Origin: an uncultured Collinsella sp.
GTDB lineage: Bacteria; Actinomycetota; Coriobacteriia; Coriobacteriales; Coriobacteriaceae
Direction: 5' to 3'
Assembly: GCA_905209455.1 (NCBI GenBank)
Contig: CAJLTA010000023.1
Coordinates: forward strand, 1-33,698
DNA length: 33,698 nucleotides
Below are positions 20,957-27,628 of this stretch, one piece after another; position 1 is the stretch's first letter, and each line of letters begins with the position of its first letter. Under the pieces are notes generated by a model. The model did no database searches. It worked only from the letters and a program-made list of their open reading frames with translations, and was not told where the DNA came from. The translations under genes and the position numbers were made by a program.

Positions 20957-22090
20957 ATGAGCACTTCGATTCAACCGAACGCGCCGTTTCGCGCCGATAT
21001 CGTCGGCAGCTTTCTTCGTCCGCAGGCTGTAAAGGACGCCCGTGCCGCCTATGTCGCGGGTAAACTCGACGCTTCCGGCCTTAAGGCCGTCGAGGACGAT
21101 GCCATTCGCGATTTGGTGGCCAAGCAGAAGGCCGCCGGCCTGCAGGTGATCACCGATGGCGAGTTCCGCCGCAGCTACTGGCACCTCGATTTTATGTGGG
21201 GCCTTAACGGCATTGAGCGCCGCACCTCACGCACGGGTTATATGTTCCATGACGAGGAGACGACGGCCGACACCGCCGTGGTTACCGGTCCCATTAGCGG
21301 CGAGAACCACCCGTTCGTCGAGCATTTTAAGTTCGTCAAGGCGCTTGAGGAGGAGGGCCAGGTCGCACGCCAGACCATTCCGGCGCCGATCCAGACGTTC
21401 TCTGAGGTCACGCTCGATCGCTGCGATGGCCAGCAGGAGAGCCTGCGCGCTGTCTATAAGACCGATGAGGAACTTGCCGACGCCATTGCAGCCGCTTATC
21501 GCACGGTGATCGCCGACCTGTACGCAGCAGGCTGCCGCAACATCCAGTTTGATGACTGCACCTGGGGCATCTACTGCGATACCGATTTTGTCGCCAAAAC
21601 CGGCATGAGCCCGGTCGACCTGCAAAAGGTAAGCGAGCTGGGCGTGGCGCTCAACAACGCCGCCATCGAGGGCAAGCCCGACGATTTGGTCATCAACACG
21701 CACGTGTGCCGCGGCAACTACCACTCCACCTACGCTTTTGAAGGCGGCTACGACCCTATCGCTCCGTATCTGTTCGCACATGAGAATGTCGATGCGTTCT
21801 ATCTGGAGTTCGACACGCCGCGCGCCGGCGGCTTTGAGCCACTCAAGTACGTCGCTCCCGGCAAGAAGGTCGTGCTGGGCTTGGTAACCACCAAGGCGGC
21901 AGAGCTCGAGAACGAGGATGTTATCGTCGAGCGCATCCGCGAAGCCGCTAAGTACGTGCCGCTCGAGAATCTGTACCTGTCGCCCCAGTGCGGCTTTGCC
22001 AGCTGCGAGATTGGCAACAAGCTGACCGAGGACGAGCAATGGGCGAAGATCGCGCTGGTCAAGCGCATTGCCGAGCGCGTTTGGAAGTAA
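20957..22090 (+). CDS. MetE C-terminal-like (cobalamin-independent) methyltransferase, YxjG/YxjH type
   Basis: The 377-residue protein is a single-barrel relative of the C-terminal half of MetE. Similar YxjG/YxjH proteins are annotated as methionine synthase-like enzymes and can use alternative methyl donors. The zinc ligand pattern is present: His and Cys in INTHVCRGN, Glu in FYLEFDTPRAGG and Cys in LSPQCGFAS. Typical opening blocks ADIVGSFLRPQAVKDAR and QVITDGEFRRSYW are also seen. It lacks the N-terminal MetE barrel, so the methyl donor need not be a polyglutamated folate. The ATG at 20957 follows AAAGGGAG; the ATG at 20939 is not supported. A LysR-type dyad and a palindrome lie upstream, and no S-box or other methionine riboswitch was recognised. 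Confidence 0.88.
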   Translation: MSTSIQPNAPFRADIVGSFLRPQAVKDARAAYVAGKLDASGLKAVEDDAIRDLVAKQKAAGLQVITDGEFRRSYWHLDFMWGLNGIERRTSRTGYMFHDEETTADTAVVTGPISGENHPFVEHFKFVKALEEEGQVARQTIPAPIQTFSEVTLDRCDGQQESLRAVYKTDEELADAIAAAYRTVIADLYAAGCRNIQFDDCTWGIYCDTDFVAKTGMSPVDLQKVSELGVALNNAAIEGKPDDLVINTHVCRGNYHSTYAFEGGYDPIAPYLFAHENVDAFYLEFDTPRAGGFEPLKYVAPGKKVVLGLVTTKAAELENEDVIVERIREAAKYVPLENLYLSPQCGFASCEIGNKLTEDEQWAKIALVKRIAERVWK

Positions 22091-22162
22091 CGCTAGCGTT
22101 TGCAGGTGGCGGCGCGTGCGAGGCATTGCGTATCGCGTACAATGGTTCGGATCGTATCGTTC

Positions 22163-22204
22163 GGGCAGGTTATCCGATATGCCTGATCGCCCTTCCATTT
22201 TTTG
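22163..22204 (+). promoter_or_regulatory. possible leader hairpin of uraA
   Basis: GGGCAGG at 22163-22169 can pair with CCTG...GCCC at 22182-22192 (one bulge), followed by CCATTTTTT and, immediately after, the uraA ribosome binding site. CGGAT/ATCCG sequences overlap its left side, giving an alternative pairing. This could be an attenuator of uraA or simply the terminator of the upstream gene. The PyrR-binding consensus was not recognised. Confidence 0.3.
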
Positions 22205-22215
22205 AAAGGACTCTC

Positions 22216-23550
22216 ATGTCCCGGTCTTCGACGCCCGCCGTCACCGATGCCATCTACGATGCATCGTCGCTCGGCCGCCCGCGCATGTTTGTGTTGGGTT
22301 TGCAACACATGTTTGCGATGTTCGGAGCCACGGTGCTCGTGCCCGTGCTCACCGGCCTTTCCGTTTCGACGACGCTTCTGTTCGCCGGCATCGGCACGCT
22401 GCTGTTTCATTTTCTATCGCGCGGTAAGGTGCCCGCGTTCCTGGGCTCGTCGTTTGCCTTTATCGCGGGTTATGCCGCCGTTGCGCCCAACGGCGAGGCC
22501 GAGCTTTTGCCCTACGCTTGCCTGGGCGTTGTCTGCGCCGGCCTGCTCTATCCGGTGCTGGCAGCGCTGTTCCGCGCATTTGGCGCCAAGCGTGTCATGC
22601 ACTTCTTCCCGCCGGTGGTGACCGGCCCCATCGTCATTTCCATCGGCCTGATCTTGGCAAGCTCTGCTATCGCCAACTGCCAGACCAACTGGCTTGTTGC
22701 CGTTGTCGCTGTGGCCGTGATCGTCATCTGCAATATTTGGGGCCGCGGCATGGTTAAGATCGTGCCGATTCTGCTGGGCGTCGTGGTGAGCTATGCCGTT
22801 GCGGCCGCGTTGGGTGAGGTCGACTTCTCTGGCGTCGCAGCCGCCCCCTGGGTTGGCTTGCCCGTCGTGTGGGACAACACCGTGTTTGCGCTCTTTGGAC
22901 CGCGGCTCGATAGCGGTCTTGCCACGACGGCCGTCATCACCATCATGCCGCTGGCCTTTGCGACCATGATTGAGCACATTGGCGATATCTCCGCCATTGG
23001 CTCTACCTGCGAACGCAATTACATTGCCGATCCCGGTCTGCACCGTACCCTGCTCGGCGATGGCCTGGCGACCATCTTGGCATCGCTCTTTGGCGCCCCC
23101 GCCAATACGACGTATGGCGAGAACACTGGCGTGCTTGCCCTGACGCGCGTGTTCGACCCGCGCGTGATTCGCATTGCCGCCTGCTGCGCCATCGTGCTTT
23201 CGTTCTGCCCCAAGTTTGCTGCCGTGATCGCCGCCATGCCGGCGTGTGTAATCGGCGGCGTGTCGCTCGTGCTCTACGGCATGATCAGTGCCGTGGGCGT
23301 TCGCAACCTTATCGAAAACCAGGTTGATTTCCAGAACAACCGCAATGTGCTGGTTGCGGCTTTGGTGCTCGTGCTTTCGCTCGGCATTGCCTACAGTACC
23401 GCCGGTGCCATCGTGCTGGAGCTGGGCGGCGTGACGATTTCGCTTTCGGGCCTTGCCGTGGGCTCGCTGGTGGGCATTGTGCTCAACGCCATCCTGCCCG
23501 GTAATGACTTTGAGTTCGATACTTCCGAGCTTGAGGAGACTACTGAATAG
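22216..23550 (+). CDS. uraA: uracil permease (NCS2/NAT family)
   Basis: The 444-residue integral membrane protein has about 14 predicted transmembrane segments. The UraA signature is clear: FVLGLQHMFAMFGATVLVP (residues 24-43), FATMIEHIGDISAIG (TM8 region, with the substrate-binding Glu), and the NAT-like segment GAPANTTYGENTGVLALTRV. It imports uracil with protons (family knowledge); xanthine specificity is less likely because the segment matches E. coli UraA. The ATG at 22216 follows AAAGGA; the longer frame runs back into the upstream gene. It ends before a strong bidirectional terminator. Confidence 0.92.
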   Translation: MSRSSTPAVTDAIYDASSLGRPRMFVLGLQHMFAMFGATVLVPVLTGLSVSTTLLFAGIGTLLFHFLSRGKVPAFLGSSFAFIAGYAAVAPNGEAELLPYACLGVVCAGLLYPVLAALFRAFGAKRVMHFFPPVVTGPIVISIGLILASSAIANCQTNWLVAVVAVAVIVICNIWGRGMVKIVPILLGVVVSYAVAAALGEVDFSGVAAAPWVGLPVVWDNTVFALFGPRLDSGLATTAVITIMPLAFATMIEHIGDISAIGSTCERNYIADPGLHRTLLGDGLATILASLFGAPANTTYGENTGVLALTRVFDPRVIRIAACCAIVLSFCPKFAAVIAAMPACVIGGVSLVLYGMISAVGVRNLIENQVDFQNNRNVLVAALVLVLSLGIAYSTAGAIVLELGGVTISLSGLAVGSLVGIVLNAILPGNDFEFDTSELEETTE

Positions 23551-23568
23551 TAGCTGCGTTCAGCCAAA

Positions 23569-23614
23569 TTAAAAATGGCGTCCATGCGTATGTGCGCGTG
23601 GACGCCATTTTTAA
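23569..23614. terminator. bidirectional terminator between uraA and the esterase gene
   Basis: TTAAAAATGGCGTCCATGCG pairs with its complement at 23595-23614 (one G-T pair) around a six-base loop, with T-runs on both strands. The right arm contains the stop codon of the minus-strand esterase gene. Confidence 0.9.
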
Positions 23615-24276
23615 TGCGTCAGTATCCAGTGGATGCCGCGCGCCATGCGCAGGTCAGTTTGGGCAAAATGATTGCCGGGGTTGAGCTCCAGCGTTGTTGG
23701 GATGTCGCGCTCGATAAACAGCTTTTCCATCGCGCGCGTATCGTCGAGTACGTGCCGCATCATGCGGTTGGGCGTCTTGGTTTCCTTTTTACCGAGCGAC
23801 AGATAGGCGGCGTCGGGCGTAGCCGTCATCGTGCGCTCGCGCGCGTAGTCGATAAAGCCGGGGAACCACAGCGACCCCGATGCACTCGCCACGCGCTCAA
23901 AGACATCTGTTTGCCAAAGTGCCCACAGTGCAAAAAGACCCGCCAACGAGTAGCCGGCAACGCCGCGCCAGGCGGGCGGTTGCGGGAGCGATGATTCGGC
24001 CTGGGGGATTATCTGCTTCAACAACTCGTCAAGAAAACCAGCAGCCTGTCCGCCAAAGGGCTCGGCATCTCGTATAGTTCCGTCGCATTCCCAGGGGCTC
24101 AGCTCGCGATTCCAATCGAGCCCTCCAATGGCGACAAGGGTGAACAGCGGGCAGTCGAGCTCTCGGCAGCGCTCGTAGACTTCACTACCGTTGCCCATAA
24201 TCACGGGGAGATAGATGACGGGCGCGCCTTCCGCACACTCTGAATAAACGGTTATCTGCTTATGATGCGCTTCCAA
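23611..24276 (-). CDS. alpha/beta-hydrolase, putative esterase
   Basis: This 221-residue protein has the esterase-D/Fes-like hydrolase pattern: strand PVIYLPVIMGNG, nucleophile elbow GYSLAG (Ser) at about residues 128-133, a LSLGKKETKTPN segment after the next strand, and a C-terminal NPGNHF that probably carries the catalytic His. Similar small proteins are annotated as putative esterases of the ferric enterobactin esterase group; no siderophore genes lie nearby, so the substrate is open. The TTG at 24276 is chosen because AGAGAAG lies six bases upstream and it gives a natural short leader; a GTG at 24324 extends it by 16 residues. No signal peptide is seen. Confidence 0.8.
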   Translation of the reverse strand: MEAHHKQITVYSECAEGAPVIYLPVIMGNGSEVYERCRELDCPLFTLVAIGGLDWNRELSPWECDGTIRDAEPFGGQAAGFLDELLKQIIPQAESSLPQPPAWRGVAGYSLAGLFALWALWQTDVFERVASASGSLWFPGFIDYARERTMTATPDAAYLSLGKKETKTPNRMMRHVLDDTRAMEKLFIERDIPTTLELNPGNHFAQTDLRMARGIHWILTH

Positions 24277-24350
24277 GGCAGGCTTCTCTCGGTGTTGTGA
24301 TATTGACAGCCTCAATTGTCGCACGCTGACACGGGGGCAGACGCTAAAAG

Positions 24351-24387
24351 AAAGGCGCGGAGCCGCTCGATGCGATTCCGCGCCTTT
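24351..24387 (-). terminator. terminator of the purine permease gene
   Basis: AAAGGCGCGGA and TCCGCGCCTTT form an 11-bp perfect stem; on the minus strand it is followed by CTTTT, and on the plus strand by TTGTTTTG. Confidence 0.85.
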
Positions 24388-24413
24388 TTGTTTTGCTTTA
24401 GCAGACTATGCCG

Positions 24414-25724
24414 TTACGCCACGAAGAAGTAGACGAGGAAGGCGAGGGCTGCGATCCACATGAGCGGCTTGATCTTGGAGGCCTCGCCCTTAAAGAGCGC
24501 GACGACCACGTAGGCGATAAAGCCCAGGCCAATGCCGGCAGAGATGGAGTAGGTGAAGGGCACGCCGGCGACAATCATGAACGCCGGGAAACCCTGCGAC
24601 ACGTCGGACCAGTCGATCTCGGAGGCCTCGCTCATCATGAGGTAGCCGACGTAGACCAGAGCACCGCAGGTGGCGGCGCTGGAAACGATGGTGACGATGG
24701 GGGAGAAGAACGCGGCGAGAATGAACAGCACGCCGGTGGTGACGGAGGTGAGACCCGTGCGGCCACCGTCGGCAGCGCCAGAGGTGGACTCGACGAAGGT
24801 GGTGATGGAGGAGACGCCCATGAAACCGCCCACAGCAGCGGCGGCGGAGTCGACGATCAAGATCTCCTTGATATTCTCGACGTTGCCGTCGTCGGTGAGG
24901 AACTCGCCCTGCTTGGCCACGGCCATCGCGGTGCCCATGGTGTCGAAGAAGTCACTCATGAGCAGCGAGAACGAGATGACGAGGAGCGCGGGGTCGGTAA
25001 GGACCTTGACGATGGCGGGCACGCCGCCGGCGTCGGCGATAGGGCCACCGATGCTCGAGAAGTCGAGCGGGGCGATGATGCCGGTCGGAGCCTGGGTCAC
25101 ACCTAGGGGGATACCGGCGATGACGGCGACGACGATGCCGATGAGCAGCGAGCCGGGGACGTTGCGGCAGGCGAGGGCGACCGTCACCAGGATGGAGATG
25201 ATGCCGACGATGAAGGTGGGGGAGGTGATGTCGCCCAGACCGACGAGTGTACCGGCGCCAGCGGTGATAATGCCGGCATCGCACAGGCCAATCATGGCGA
25301 TGAACAGGCCCAGACCCACCGAGATGGCGTGACGCAGGACAACCGGGATGGCGTCCATGATGGCCTCGCGCAGGCCACAAAGCACGAGCAGCAAGATGAC
25401 GACGCCCTCAAGGAAGATGACGCTCATGGCCACGTGCCAGTCACCGCCGCAGACGGTGGTGGTGATTCCAGCGATCATCGCGTTGACGCCTAAGCCCGAC
25501 GCGCAGGCGAGCGGGCGGTTGGCGAAGATGCCCATGCAGATGGTCATGATGCCGGCGCCCAGGCAGGTGGCGCAGGCGAGCGCTCCCGCATCGATGCCAG
25601 CGCCCGAGAGCACCGCGGGGTTGACGGCGATGATGTAGGCCATCGCCAGGAATGTTGTCAGTCCAGCGCGAAGTTCGGTCCCGATTGTGGACTTGCGCTC
25701 ACTGACGTGAAATAGTTCGTCCAT
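24414..25724 (-). CDS. AzgA/PbuG-type adenine/guanine/hypoxanthine permease
   Basis: The 436-residue membrane protein belongs to the AzgA branch of the NCS2 family, proton-coupled purine uptake. Characteristic blocks are the N-terminal RAGLTTFLAMAYIIAVNPAVLS (residues 18-39), CASGLGVNAMIA, the TM8 stretch LLMSDFFDTMGTAMAVAKQ, and ESTSGAADGGRTGLTSV, which is diagnostic of the AzgA group. About 13 transmembrane segments are expected. The ATG at 25724 follows AAGGAAAGG. A GC hairpin (TCGGCC/GGCCGA) lies in the leader just before the ribosome binding site; no purine riboswitch consensus was recognised. It is divergent from the deformylase-like gene. Confidence 0.92.
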   Translation of the reverse strand: MDELFHVSERKSTIGTELRAGLTTFLAMAYIIAVNPAVLSGAGIDAGALACATCLGAGIMTICMGIFANRPLACASGLGVNAMIAGITTTVCGGDWHVAMSVIFLEGVVILLLVLCGLREAIMDAIPVVLRHAISVGLGLFIAMIGLCDAGIITAGAGTLVGLGDITSPTFIVGIISILVTVALACRNVPGSLLIGIVVAVIAGIPLGVTQAPTGIIAPLDFSSIGGPIADAGGVPAIVKVLTDPALLVISFSLLMSDFFDTMGTAMAVAKQGEFLTDDGNVENIKEILIVDSAAAAVGGFMGVSSITTFVESTSGAADGGRTGLTSVTTGVLFILAAFFSPIVTIVSSAATCGALVYVGYLMMSEASEIDWSDVSQGFPAFMIVAGVPFTYSISAGIGLGFIAYVVVALFKGEASKIKPLMWIAALAFLVYFFVA

Positions 25725-25917
25725 GCATACCCTTTCCTTGTTCGGCCCCGAGTTTAGGCCGATTGACACGAACGCTCCCACTATAGCCCCTTTACGACGC
25801 TGTTGTTCCTCGCATGTTGATGTTCGGCGCTTTGTAGCAGACGGACGGTATTTTTCGCATGAAAATGTGTGGGTACCGTATACTTAAGCGGTTACAACGA
25901 CCCCTATGGAGGAACGT

Positions 25918-26337
25918 ATGATTAAAGAGCTTTGCCACGACGAGGCTATCCTGTCCCAGCGTTGCGAGGTTGCGACCGTCGAGGACGAGTCGGTTGCTCA
26001 GGATCTGATCGATACCATCAAGTCGCTCGACGATGCCGGCTGCCTTGCCGCTAACCAGATTGGCGTTACCAAGAAGGTTTGCGTCTACCTGGACGATGCC
26101 GGCGAGCCCCACGTGCTCTACAACCCCCGTCTGGTGTTTGGCCTGGGCGCCAGCAAGATGGAGGAGAGCTGCCTGACGCACGAGGGGGTCACCAAGTCCA
26201 CGCGCTATATCAAGTGCAAGGTTGCCTTTGATCAGATTGTCGACGGCAAGATGAAGGAGTGCCGCCGCGACTACGCGGGCTTTGAGGCGCAGATGATCCA
26301 GCATATGATCGATCACTGTCTTGGAAAGTTGGTCTAA
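25918..26337 (+). CDS. peptide-deformylase-like protein lacking the catalytic Glu
   Basis: The 139-residue protein aligns with short peptide deformylases. Motif 1 is GCLAANQIG (residues 41-49, usual GxGLAAxQ), motif 2 is ESCL (83-86, usual EGCLS, metal Cys conserved), and motif 3 is QHMIDHCLGKLV (128-139, usual QHExDHLxG). Metal ligands Cys85, His129 and His133 are kept, but the general-base Glu of HExDH is Met130. In deformylases this Glu is needed for hydrolysis, so normal deformylase activity is doubtful. The ATG follows TGGAGGA at seven bases. A TATACT at 25879-25884 may be the -10. The stop codon lies inside the left arm of a 109-bp inverted repeat. Confidence 0.85.
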   Translation: MIKELCHDEAILSQRCEVATVEDESVAQDLIDTIKSLDDAGCLAANQIGVTKKVCVYLDDAGEPHVLYNPRLVFGLGASKMEESCLTHEGVTKSTRYIKCKVAFDQIVDGKMKECRRDYAGFEAQMIQHMIDHCLGKLV

Positions 26338-26440
26338 GGGGACCAAAGCACCGCACCTTGCCGCTCAATCGTCGCTCGCGTACCTTAAGCACGCTTCGCT
26401 CCTCTTTCGTGGCAATCTGCGGCACTTTGACCCCTTAGAC
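26332..26440. repeat. 109-bp imperfect inverted repeat
   Basis: The left arm (26332-26364) begins GTCTAAGGGG and continues ACCAAAGCACCGCACCTTGCC; the right arm ends with the complement CCCCTTAGAC at 26431-26440, preceded by TGCGGCACTTTGA. The arms of about 33 bp match at most positions, with small offsets. The centre (26365-26407) has no coding potential. It overlaps the stop codon of the deformylase-like gene and could be a miniature mobile element or a structured RNA. Confidence 0.6.
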
Positions 26441-26481
26441 GACCTGCGGGGTTAACTTGGTTGAGTTTATCCTGCTTGAAT

Positions 26482-26518
26482 AGCCCGGGCATGACATTGT
26501 TGTCATGTCCGGGCTTTT
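26482..26518 (+). terminator. Rho-independent terminator after the inverted repeat
   Basis: AGCCCGGGCATGACA and TGTCATGTCCGGGCT form a 15-bp stem with one G-T pair and a four-base loop, followed by TTTT. It ends the transcript of the deformylase-like gene. Confidence 0.88.
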
Positions 26519-26581
26519 GTGTTTAGCGCCTTTTTGTTTGGAGACAATGAAATTAGCAAGAACGTAAAGCTAGGAGGCGCT

Positions 26582-27547
26582 ATGTGTACGAGTATTCGAT
26601 TTACCGATAATTCTGGCCACATGTATCTGGGCCGCAATCTCGACTGGAGCTTTGACTACGGCCAACAGGTTCGCGTGATGCCGCGCGGGTTTCACATTCC
26701 GTATTCGTTTATCGACGACGCGACAGCGGCGCACGCGGTGATCGGTATGTGCATCGATTACAAGAACTACCCTATGTTCTTCGATTGCGGCAACGATGCG
26801 GGCCTCGCCGTGGCGGGTCTCAATTTCCCGGGTTATGCCGAGTATGCCGAGGACCCTGTCGACGGCAAGACCAATATCGCGGCCTATGAGTTCCCCCTGT
26901 GGGTGGCAGCGACGTTCTCGACGGTTGATGAGGTCGAGGCCGCGCTGCGCGACACGGTGATTGTCGCCAAATCTGCCGGAGAGGGGCTGGGCGTGTCGCT
27001 GCTCCATTGGATTATCGGCGACAGCCAGCGCAGCATCGTGGTCGAGATGATGGCTGACGGCCTGCATGTATACGACGATCCGGTCGACACCCTTGCCAAC
27101 CAGCCGACCTTCCCGTGGCACATGGAAAACCTGCGCACCTATATCACCGCCACAAGCGATTTTCCGCAGACAGCGACATGGCGTGGCGCCGAGCTTAAGC
27201 CCTATGGAGCCGGTGCCGGCATGCGCGGCATTCCGGGCGATTGCTATTCGCCGAGCCGTTTTGTAAAGGCGGCGTACCTCAATGCCAATTACCCGCAAAA
27301 GGAGAGCGAGACCGAAAACGTCGTTCGCATGTTCCGCTCGCTCGAGGGCGTGGTGATGATCGAGGGAGCGTCCAGGATGGGCGATGGCAAGTTCGAGAAG
27401 ACTATCTACACCGGATGCTTTAGCGCGCGCACGGGCAATTATTACTACGCGATGTATGGGGATCCGTCGATTCGCTACGTGAGCCTGATGGATGCCGAGG
27501 GCGCGAGCCCCGATAGGCTCGTGGTTCCCGAGCCGCGTCGTTCGTAG
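26582..27547 (+). CDS. bsh: bile salt hydrolase / linear amide C-N hydrolase (Ntn family)
   Basis: The 321-residue protein begins MCTSIRF, so Cys2 becomes the N-terminal nucleophile after Met removal. Active-site residues known in bile salt hydrolases are all in register: Cys2, Arg18 and Asp21 in GRNLDW, Asn81 in LNFPGYAEY, Asn173 in LANQPTFPWH and Arg226 in SPSRF. Length is right (316-330). No signal peptide is present, as usual for gut BSH. It hydrolyses glycine- or taurine-conjugated bile acids; penicillin V acylase activity is the main alternative in this family. The ATG has TAGGAGG four bases before it. A terminator lies upstream, so it is transcribed on its own. Confidence 0.92.
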   Translation: MCTSIRFTDNSGHMYLGRNLDWSFDYGQQVRVMPRGFHIPYSFIDDATAAHAVIGMCIDYKNYPMFFDCGNDAGLAVAGLNFPGYAEYAEDPVDGKTNIAAYEFPLWVAATFSTVDEVEAALRDTVIVAKSAGEGLGVSLLHWIIGDSQRSIVVEMMADGLHVYDDPVDTLANQPTFPWHMENLRTYITATSDFPQTATWRGAELKPYGAGAGMRGIPGDCYSPSRFVKAAYLNANYPQKESETENVVRMFRSLEGVVMIEGASRMGDGKFEKTIYTGCFSARTGNYYYAMYGDPSIRYVSLMDAEGASPDRLVVPEPRRS

Positions 27548-27570
27548 CTCACCGGTCCGTTGCGACATAA

Positions 27571-27606
27571 AACGGCTCCGCACCTTTTATGAGATGCGGA
27601 GCCGTT
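27571..27606. terminator. terminator between the bsh and kup genes
   Basis: AACGGCTCCGCA and TGCGGAGCCGTT form a perfect 12-bp stem with a 12-base loop. A T-run (TTTTAT) follows on the minus strand, so it mainly ends kup; it may also stop bsh transcripts. Confidence 0.8.
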
Positions 27607-27628
27607 GTCGTCAATGGCTGGTGGCGTG

